Shown: positions 56,111-64,000 of the stretch, in pieces
Numbering within the stretch: position 1 is the first letter of the stretch
Layout of the letters: the number at the start of each line of letters is the position of its first letter
From: Zea mays
Taxonomy: Eukaryota > Streptophyta > Magnoliopsida > Poales > Poaceae
Length of the DNA stretch: 64,000 bases
Reading direction: 5' to 3'
Assembly: GCF_902167145.1 (NCBI RefSeq)
Contig: NC_050104.1
Coordinates: 99,707,849 to 99,771,848 of the forward strand
Program-made: the position numbers and the translations under genes
Notes under the pieces: model-generated
Told to the model about the DNA's origin: nothing
Database searches by the model: none
The model's input: the letters and a program-made list of their open reading frames with translations, nothing else

Positions 56111-56194
56111 CTGCAAAGATGTGTGCGTCAATAGGTTTAAACAAACGAAAAATTTTGGACTCAACAAAAAATACAAGGATTTCATTTGTCGCAC
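56111..56194 (-). other. Predicted intron 1 of antisense gene B (84 nt)
   Basis: On the minus strand: AGCTTAAAG then GTGCGACAAATG ... CTATTGACGCACACATCTTTGCAG then GGCCTGATACTT. It is T-rich with a branch-like TTGAC. It has no stop in frame, so it hides inside the long frame. The hydrophobic stretch it would encode (FLLSPKFFVCLNLL) has no match in A's gene, while the flanking exon does. Confidence 0.6.
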
Positions 56195-58450
56195 CTTTAA
56201 GCTATTATAAGCCAGGCTGTCGGCCAGATCGTTCTTCGACAGCACCGAGAGCCCGTCTTCTAAAGTTGGGAATCCGAAGCTCCTGCTCATCTCCCGACAG
56301 ACAGAAATCTCCTTGATGTCGGGAAGACAATACAAGAAGTCTTCTTCTCCACTGCCATTGAATATTAATGCCCCCTTTGGATATTTCAGTTTTTGGGCGT
56401 AGTGCTGGGCCTCTTGCTCTTCTTTTTCTGATAGTTTTTTCCCCGAAGCATGACGAACAATATAATCACGAACTTTGGGGGATGCTTCGGGGGCAATAAC
56501 ACCGGTTTCTTCAACAAAAGTTGGCTTTGTTATTTTTTCTGCCTCACTTTCCAAGGGTTTTATCTTTACGGGCTCTGAGGGCCCAGCTTCGGCTTCAGTC
56601 TCTTGCTCTGGAGCTTTAGAACCAGAAATTTCAGTTGTTGTTTCAGGAATGACAGCAGCCTTTTTCGGAGGTGTGCTTGAAGATTTGATCGTTTCCAGTA
56701 CATCTAGCACATTAGCCATTCTTTTTCTTTTCGGAGTCACTGCTGGCATTTTTTGATTTTTCACTGTCTCAATGTTTGCTGCAGGACTCAAAACTTCTGA
56801 TGTTTTGGAGCCCTCAGTTGCTTCTTTTACCTCTTCCATTTTTTCTGTGGACGGCTCTTCGGCCTTTTCTTTCGTTTCTGATAACAAAATCTTTGATTGT
56901 TCCAATTCTATCTTTGTTGGCACTTCGGCCGTTTCTGCGACTTCCGGCAGCAAAGTTGGCTCGGTTGGTTTTTCAGCTTCGGTGGCCGAAGAAGTTTCTC
57001 CGGTAAACTCAGGCACCGAAGCTGGTTCAATATAGCGCGGCCGATGTGTGAGGACCTTTATCTTCTTTCTTTTCGGTTCTGGCTCGCTAGGAGCAATTGC
57101 AGCTTCTTCTTTTGAAGAGGTTGTGTTTTTTCTCTTCTGCCTTCGAATGGGATAGCAATAGTCAGGGTAGACAAACCCGATTGCATCAAATACCCGATTC
57201 AGCCTCTTCTTTTTTCGGCCTCCGAAGGCTGCTGACATTGCAGTGTCTTCGGCCTTCGAATAAGCCCCAAGCAGTTCATCACTTAAATTTTCAATGCTTT
57301 TTAGCCAGTCATCATCTGGCTCAACGAATTTATCTCCAAATTTAAAAGTGTACTTCAACCTGATAAGTCCACCTTCGTCGGTCTCTTTTACGGTTTCTTG
57401 TGGCATTTCCCATTTCTCTGCGAGCGGCCATACCCTGAAGGCAATGTGCTCTTGTACTAGGTCTCTCGTTCCAATGAAAGAGCAGACTACGCCGAAGGCC
57501 CTCTGGCATTCTTCGGCAGCTTCATTCATTTCAACCTTCGGCCTCCGAAGGCCGAAGCTTTGCCAAATAGGGCGCATAATTATACCTTTGATATCTTCTC
57601 GTATTGTCAGATCATTCTTCACATAGAACCATTCTGTCATCCAGTCTCCGGGCCATCTCTTCCGAAAGGTTGGCACGGGGCAGCTTGACCCGGACCGAGA
57701 AACGAAACTGTAGCAGCCAAAATTATTGTGATACTGTTCTTTACCCCAATGTTTTGTTTGATATGATAATTCATGTATGTTGCAGAAACTTTTCGCATCA
57801 GGTTCCAAACCTTGGCTTCTCACGGCCCACACGAAGATATTCAGCCTTATAATTGCCTCGGGCGTAAGTTGATGGAGATAGACTTCGAATATTTTCAGCA
57901 CCTCTACAACGAAGCTGCTCAAAGGAAATCGCAGTCCAGCTTTCAAAAAGCTTCGGTACACTACGACTTCATACTTTTCAGGGTGTGGGCAAGTTTTTTC
58001 CCCTTCGTCGGCCCTCACAATGGACAAATCCCGAAAATACCTTCCTCTCATGTTGATAAGATGATTCTCTTTGATAGTTGATTTACCATAAACTGAATGG
58101 CTTGGTCGCCAGGGACGATCTTCGGAGTCCTCACCACCACTGTCCACATCATAGCTGTCACTGTCACCAGTATCTTTAGACAAACCTTCCAGAATCTCCT
58201 TGGTAATTTTTTCTGTGTTGGTCTTTGACATCGCTATGAGAAACCCCAAGTTTTTCTCTTCGTCGAGGCTCAGCTTCATCTCAGCAGCAGTCTTCTTATC
58301 TTCAGACATCTTCGGAGACACTAAAAAACTATTTTCAAAGCCGAAGCTTCAAAACAAAAAGCTTAGCAAATCGTAGCGCACAAGAGCTAAAAATTGAGTG
58401 AGCGGGAGCAGTTGGCCAGAGAGCGTGTCAAATGAGTTTGCGGTATGGCC

Positions 58451-58459
58451 GTATTTATA
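58451..58459 (-). promoter_or_regulatory. TATA box for the antisense gene of element B
   Basis: The minus strand reads GGCGTATAAATACGGCC about 130 nt upstream of the ATG at 58321 and outside the LTR. It is matched in position by A's box at 16635. Confidence 0.6.
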
Positions 58460-58602
58460 CGCCAAATGCGTTGATAATTGAAAGACCCCGCTTGTCAGTG
58501 AATGTTGCTATTCTAGCAAAGGGAAGGTGTTTTTTCGGACCTTCGGCGTAAAGCCTTCGTCCATGTCGCAATCTAAATTTATTATTTAAACAAATTATTA
58601 TT

Positions 58603-58614
58603 GCGAGGGGCTAC
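58603..58614 (+). other. Polypurine tract of element B
   Basis: GCGAGGGGCTAC lies directly before TGTTGGGG at 58615. It is nearly the same as in A. Confidence 0.75.
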
Positions 58615-59246
58615 TGTTGGGGACCTTCGGCATCCGAAGGTCCTCAAAAACAGGATTTAATAGTGTTTCTGGAGTATAATGTGTGAACAGGTATCTTCGG
58701 ACCCAAGTCGACATCACAATAGACCAGAATAATACGAAGGTTGGTGCAGCGCCGAAGGTGTAAGCAGGAAAGCTTCGGCGTGACAGCAGCGACTTAAAGA
58801 TGAAAAGGCTATTTAGACCTCGACAGATTACTATAGAATTATTATCAAGTGTAAAGGGCATGAATGTAATTTTATGTGGGTTGTGTCCCGTGCCTATAAA
58901 TAGGTGAACAGTATCCCCGTACTGGGCACGCTGACTTGGCATTCGCTTTTTGCGTCACGCTTGTACTGTCATCTCCTTCCAATTGAAGGTACACTTGCAA
59001 TTCAACGATATTTATGTTTATGTCTGATAATAATATATAATTGTTCATATTGTCTTCTATATTCTTTACATTTCATCTTTCGTCATTGTTTAATGAATTT
59101 ATGAAGGTACGTCCTTCATAACCTTCGTCCGAAAATCATTATGTCCTAAGGGAAATAATGCTTCGAAGGACGAAGGACTTTAACGATTAACATTTTCTAT
59201 GTTGCCTTGTTCTTAACTCATAGCATTTGAGAACAAGTCCCCAACA
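58615..59246 (+). repeat. 3' LTR of element B
   Basis: 632 bp, followed by TSD TTACC. It lacks 10 bp (5' copy: gacagcagaaggtggaacc; here gacagcagcgac). About seven substitutions against the 5' LTR. Confidence 0.95.
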
Positions 59247-60017
59247 TTACCCGAAGGGGCAAGGGCAGTAGGGGAGTGGTCAGTATAGGGAGGCTCTCGG
59301 GTTGATTTTGCTGCGATGGCTTTTCAGACGGGGGATCCATATACTGCACTCCCTAGAAATGGTAGCGGGTTTTATGAAGCTAGTGGAACTTTGTAAAGGC
59401 CTCGTAGTGGATCCCTAGCCATTCACCTCGGAAGTGTCTAAGGGTCTAGCTAACCCTAGCTAGACGAGATACACGACTTGTGGGTAAAGGGTGCAACCTC
59501 TGCAGAGTGTAAAACTGGTATATCTCTTATTTATTTGGGTTGGTATCTACTTATACTTAGTAACTTCTAATAAAATTTTGACCAACTCTAAAAGCAATGC
59601 TTAACTTTATCCATTTCCTTTGGTAAGCCTTACACTTCACATGAGACCCCACGTTTGGTGAGTTCATGCACATTATTCCCCATAACTTGTTGAGTGATGA
59701 ACGTATGTGAGCTCACCCTTGTTGTACTCACATCCCCCAGGTCAAGACCAGGTACCACTGGATGAGGCGCATGAAGGATGTTGTGATGAGTTCGTGAGTG
59801 GTCTAGGTCCTCGTCTCCCAGTCAACTATGGTTGCTGGATCGATGTCTTTGTATGATGTAATTATTTATTTATTTTATATAGAACTCCTATTATATATAG
59901 TAAAGATATGGCATTTGTTTCTGTACCAAGAGTCATCATATGTGTGAGATTTGATCCCAGCACAATTGGTGATTATTTCGCGCCCGGGTTTTGTACCCCT
60001 AAAACCCGGGTGTGACA

Positions 60018-61197
60018 GAAGTGGTATTAGAGGAATGTTGACTATAGGACGTAACCTTAGATAGAACTGAACAACCCTTACCTACTTACCTTTGCTACTC
60101 TAATTCTTGCTAAACTTTTCTCATCTTTTGCTGCTTTACTTTGATTATTCTTACCTTTTCACTTCTAAAGACAAAAGTGGATTTCACACTTTGAAATCCT
60201 ATACCTAAAGTGACCTCTAGGAATAGGAGACGTACTCTTCGGAACAAAAACAAAACTATTTTTGTAAGTATGTATATGCTTGACTGTTTGTTCTCATGAC
60301 AACCGCTTGATTCGGTTCTTTGATTGAGTGTGACGAGTTGTGGAGTAATGCCCACAATTGCATCTACATATACACCTAGGCATAAAAATCTTTATAAAAT
60401 GACTAGACAATCTAGATTATCTCCCATTAAAATATATCTAGCTCTATAGATTCATCTTATCTTATTAGATTCTATCTTATTTTAATAGATTCATCTTATC
60501 CTAACCACATTACTTATCTCATCCTAAAGTAGCAACCATGATCTAACCCAAACTAATTAGATCTTAACTAGTCTAATCTAGATCCCATTTAAGCTAATAC
60601 AATCTAATCTAATGTGAGTTGCTTAAACAAATTAGATAACGCTGGTGACATAAATTAAACCCTACTCCCATAAACGTGATTAACCTAAATTGTTGCCCTA
60701 TACCAACTCAGCCATATGCAAGTACTTGACCTATGTGTTGCATAATCAACATGGACCGACAAAAAAAAGCACCCAAGATTTTCAGCTATCTCATATAACC
60801 TATCCTACCCACATCTATCTACATGTCCCTACACCTCAGATGGAGACACCAAGACCAAAGGTAAGAAGAAGGTCAACCTCGACAAGGAAGGATGTGAGTA
60901 GAATCAGAACTTCAGATGAATCAAGATCTACCATCCGAGATGAAGTCTTTCCTTGCTATATGCTTTCTTACCTCAATCTATCCTTACTCTTACCATCTCT
61001 CATCTTGCCTAACTGTGTGGCTAAACATAAAAGATACCCATGCTTTTCTAATCACCTACTAATTAGTATTAAAAGAATTTAAAAAAGACTGAATTTTTGA
61101 AACAATTAGACACTAGAATCTGAATTACAAACCAATCTTTGTGTATCCCTTTTCTTAGTAATCTCGAGGACGAGATTATTTTTAAGGGGGTAGAATT
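60018..61197 (+). other. Short noncoding interior of element C
   Basis: It begins with a Met-type PBS (TGGTATTAGAGGA at 60022, a decayed TGGTATCAGAGCC). It ends with cgaggacgagattattt and a PPT AAGGGGGTAGAATT (61184-61197), like the Tekay 3' region. In between there is no gag or pol. The 130-codon frame at 60690-61082 has no recognisable domain and I do not call it a gene. The region around 60360-60620 is low-complexity 'atctaat/tagatt' sequence. Confidence 0.75.
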
Positions 61198-64000
61198 TGT
61201 AACACCCTAAAATTTTGTCTTGGAGATTCGGAAAGTTCTTCAAAAAATTTAGAAATGCTTTTAATAAGGATGTTATTAGCTTTGTAATTATCTTTCTTAA
61301 AATAAATAAATGGAAGTATTAAAACATAGGTCTTGAAACTGGGATTTGAATTTGAAATTAACTAGAATATAGAAAATTTGCAATTATTCTTATAGGTGAA
61401 TTATTTTTTCTTTTTCCTCTTTCATGGATTACATACTAGCATTACTCAAAAGAATGAAATAAGTAATATAAAAAAGTATATCCATAAAAAATGCATCATG
61501 ATGGTACTCTTTGTTTGTTGCATTTGAATTGTTAAATTTAGATTTTAAAGGAAAATGCAATTTGAGTTAAATATATGAAACTTTGAATTTAGAAAGGAAA
61601 TAGAAAACAGAAAAAAAAGGAAAAGCGTATCTGGGCCAAAACATGTTCCTCGGCCCATAACCTCGTGCCAGCCAAAACCATCTTCTCTCCTCCGTTCACT
61701 CTCGCGTGGCCCAGCGTCATAACCTGGTCACGACCACTTACACACAGACCCCACTTGTCGGACCTCCATCTCACTGCTGGTCGCACGCCCTGGTACCCCC
61801 GCTGACTGGTGGGCCGGCTCCGTCAGTCACCTCACCTGCTTCTTCCTCCTGGTATTGTGCGCAACAGATCGCGCGGTCGCCGAGGGGACTTGTGTCGCAG
61901 ATCTTGGGAAAATCCGGGTTGTCGCAACCACCGTGTCCCTCCCCCTAGGTATAAGTATTGATGCCCGCCTTGTCTTCTGGAGACAACGACTATACCTCAT
62001 GCCCCCATCGCCGGCGCGGGGAAAGCATTGGGCCGCCGGCGGCGAATCGCGAGATCACCGACGCTGGGTCCTTGAAAACCGACCGGAGAGCTTCGTCAAG
62101 ATGCAAGGAGGGTCCCATCAAGCTTCCTTGGCTGGATTGGTGGCTCGGGGCTCCGGCATTTCTCGCCGACGGGGGACCTTCGCCGCCGGACCGTCGTATG
62201 CCTTGGGCAGACTGCACCACCACCCCAACTCGTGGTATGTGACTCTCTGCTGCTTAGTCATAGTCCGCTCATAGATTTCCACCCTCCTACGCTCAAGTTT
62301 AGCCGCACGCGCACCTAGTGTGCTATCTCGCCGGCGTGGCTCCGCCCTAGGTGCTGGACGCCGCCGCATGGACGCTGTCGGGGCGGGCTGGTGCTTCACT
62401 AGCCGTCGGTTATCAGATGGGCGCACTAGATCACCCCCCCAGTGATACATGTTGGCTTGATGGTATCCGGTCCGTTAGACTAGGATCGGACGACCCGATT
62501 TAAATCGGGTGCGTGGGTGATTTAGGGCCGTTGGATCATGGGGAAACGATGCAGATTAGATCTCAACAGACTATGAGATAAAGTGAATCTGGGCCGCCGG
62601 GATTGGATTGGAGGGTTCAGATTAGTATGTGGCTTGACCGTCGATCTTAGGATCGACGCACCTGGTTGCATACCATTTCAAGAAGAGCTTGATCTAATCT
62701 AGAAACCAGATCGGACGACTTGGATCATCCCATACCCCTTCGGCTGTGCGGTTTTGCAAATAAACCCTTGGGATTCTAATAAACCAACCCGTTGTCCACC
62801 TAGGAGTTAAAGAAACGCGGTTAAGTCCCTGATATTTATATTCTAGACCCTGAACTTCCCCTAAATGGTGCCCATAGCCCAGAATTTGGGATAAAAGCAG
62901 AATTAAATATACAAATGATTTCTAACATAAAAAGAAATCCAGAAACTTAGTAAATTCATAGCTAATCCATTTTAACTCTGTTTTACTCTGTTCCAGTTGA
63001 GTTTGCTTCGTAATAAAATTACCTAAGCAGTGATGACATTATTTGTACCATAAAACATATCTTTATAAATAGACAAAGGTTAGCCTATTATTAGTAGATT
63101 TATCCTTCCAAACAAAGTTAAATTGGTCCATGATGATAATTGACTAAATTATGATTTCTAATCAAACTATAATCTAGGTTAAAGTAGAATCAATTATTTG
63201 GAGTATATTTTCTCATATGATGTATATTAACCAATTTATAATATAGTTTAATATTTAATCACGTAGATCTTCGGAAAATCGTATCTTTATAACCATAACT
63301 CCAAGTTTAGTCGTTCTCGAACCAACGATCTTGTAGCATCGCGTAGAATATTATTAGCCAGTTTGTGCTTATGTTTGGTGTGATGTTAATGTTGCCTATA
63401 CCATGTTTATTTGTATTGCTATGATTAGCAGCGAAGTTACGAGTCATTTGAAGAACAAGTGGGTACTTAGGAATCTCGAGTCTAAGGCAAGTTGTGCCCT
63501 TAATCACTTCTCTTTACCCAATAATGTTCCTGTTAATCACTATGACATGCTCAAGTTAATCTGATGGGACCTAATAGGTTACCCTAGACTTGTTTATCCC
63601 ACACGTTGTTTACCACTGAACTTTTGGGTAGTTTTGATATTGCTCTACCTGGTTTTGGGATTAATATTACATTATGATCATGTTCGAGTTTTACTGTTGT
63701 TTTAATTATTGTTCAAGACAAGATCATTGTGTTAATTGGAACATGGAGCTTAACTTGAGATATCCGTGCTACCACAAGGGTGGAATGGGACGCCCTTGGC
63801 TAAGTCACTAGGAAAGCTAGTGGAGGACTACCTTACCCGAAAGGGGCAAGGGTAGTAGGGGAGCGGTCGGTATAGGGAGGTTCTCGGGTTGATTTTGTTG
63901 CGATGGCTTTTCAGACGGGGGATCCCTATACTGCGCTCCCTAGAAACTGTAGCGGGTTTTCTGAAGCTAGTGGAACTTTGTAAAGGCCTCGTAGTGGATC
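61198..64000 (+). repeat. 3' LTR of element C, cut by the window edge
   Basis: It starts TGTAACACCCTAAAA. It is collinear with the pieces of the 5' LTR (30171-30980, 49591-51917, 59252 onward) and so shows their uninterrupted order. It lacks the knob array, D and B. TATA-like ggtataagtattgatgcc at about 61947. About 0.6 kb is still missing at the right edge. Confidence 0.85.

Larger units (their letters stand above)
55088..58321 (-). pseudogene. Antisense three-exon gene of element B (PF04195-like plus coiled coil)
   Basis: Read from ATG 58321. Exon 1 is 58321-56195 (709 codons): an acidic start, then VVVYRSFLKAGLRFPL, VYLHQLTPEAIIRLNIF and RVFDAIGFVYPDYCYP, resembling Pfam PF04195 and matching A's gene. 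A long Lys/Glu/Pro/Ala-rich middle follows, then KEISVCREMSRSFGFPTLED. Exon 2 (56110-55318) is a strong coiled coil (KREIENLRKQLARAKEERIL) leading to KKLKTRFARVGAFSSE. A TAA at 55694-55696 breaks it, and the same frame continues IEWIDHEAEAFEEIL ... AEGQL. Exon 3 (55221-55088) ends EVVLRED-stop. Without that stop it would be about 1017 codons. The 875-codon frame reads through intron 1 because 84 nt is a multiple of three. Function is unknown; no catalytic motif is visible. Confidence 0.85.
51918..59246 (+). mobile_element. Element B: non-autonomous Tat-lineage element (gag plus antisense gene)
   Basis: 7329 bp, LTRs of 642 and 632 bp, TSD TTACC (51913-51917 and 59247-59251). The interior order is PBS, gag, repeat spacer, spliced minus-strand gene, PPT. 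No protease, RT or integrase is present and there is no room for them. The LTRs differ at about 7 sites plus one 10-bp indel (3' LTR lacks it), so it is young, roughly half a million years at 1.3e-8. Size and make-up resemble the maize zeon-type non-autonomous partner of cinful as I recall it; not verified. Confidence 0.9.
30171..60017 (+). repeat. 5' LTR of element C, interrupted by D, knob180 and B
   Basis: The host segments are 30171-30980, 49591-51917 and 59247-60017. They line up in order with the uninterrupted 3' LTR from 61198. For example, 'cgactatacctta(c)tgccccc' at 30961 continues at 49591 as 'cccccatcgccggcg', which is contiguous at 61998. Likewise 51901-51917 continues at 59252. 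A TATA-like ggtataagtattgatgcc at about 30921 is the probable LTR promoter. The frames inside the host segments are chance. Confidence 0.8.
30171..64000 (+). mobile_element. Element C: large-LTR, Tekay-like element with 1.2-kb interior
   Basis: The 5' LTR starts 30171 (TATAACACCC, decayed TG) and ends 60017 (GGTGTGACA). It is interrupted by D, the knob array and B. The internal region is only 60018-61197, and the 3' LTR starts TGTAACACCC at 61198 and runs off the window. With insertions removed, the LTR is about 3.4 kb. Ends, PBS and LTR layout resemble Tekay-type chromoviruses, but no gag or pol remains. It is a non-autonomous, LARD-like derivative. Confidence 0.8.

Noticed and set aside
51918..59246. 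Firm naming of B as zeon and A as Grande
   Set aside because: Sizes and layout fit what I remember, but without a sequence search the family names stay suggestions.
60690..61082. 130-codon frame in the interior of C
   Set aside because: It has no domain, low complexity and lies in a noncoding LARD-like interior. Kept only as a remark.

Overview
The window is a block of nested transposable elements from a grass genome, almost certainly maize or a close relative (Zea). The strongest species marker is about 2.9 head-to-tail units of the 179/180-bp maize knob satellite at 49661-50175. Nearly everything else is LTR retrotransposons (Ty3/gypsy of the Tat and Tekay/Del chromovirus lineages, Ty1/copia of Sirevirus type) plus one CACTA DNA transposon. 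I found no tRNA, rRNA, CRISPR array or convincing ordinary host gene. Only 1232-4217 is not clearly an element.

Layout. Position 1-1231 is the PBS side and LTR of an antisense gypsy element cut by the left edge. An antisense copia element (H) fills 4218-30170 once its insertions are removed. Its 3' LTR (4218-20289) holds three insertions: a gypsy LTR (4734-5881, TSD ACACC), a 3.4-kb Tekay-like solo LTR (6152-19144, TSD ACTTC) and another LTR (19364-20004). The Tekay-like solo LTR is itself split by a 9.6-kb Tat-lineage element A (7971-17554, TSD AGTCC). H's RNase H region was hit by a second antisense copia element J (TSD GAGGG), later rearranged into a solo LTR plus a partial tandem copy. 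H's RT region was hit by C, a large-LTR element with only 1.2 kb of internal DNA that runs off the right edge. C's 5' LTR carries element D (Tekay chromovirus, 30981-49590, TSD CCCCC), the knob array, and element B (51918-59246, TSD TTACC). D's RT is split by a CACTA transposon at 37451-43522. Subtracting the insertions gives normal LTR sizes: H about 1275 bp, the 6152 solo LTR 3404 bp, C about 3.4 kb.

The most interesting system is the pair A and B. Both are Tat-lineage elements with the same layout: sense genes, a repeat-rich spacer, a gene on the opposite strand, PPT, LTR. A keeps pol but has lost gag. B keeps gag but has no pol. Both carry homologous antisense genes (A 16439 to 13552, B 58321 to 55088). 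The antisense gene has its own minus-strand TATA box just upstream, an N-terminal domain resembling the Pfam 'putative gypsy type transposon' family, a charged middle, a coiled-coil C-terminal part, and two apparent spliceosomal introns. The 3' boundary of the first intron falls at the same aligned residue in both elements. A short sequence (GGGAAGGTGT plus a T-run) flanks the gene on both sides in both elements.

Most coding regions are broken by stops and frameshifts. B is the youngest element by LTR comparison (about 1% plus one 10-bp indel), and A is next (about 2%). Where an ancestral codon can be guessed, many of the stops are TAG in place of CAG or TGG, as expected from decay of methylated CHG sites.
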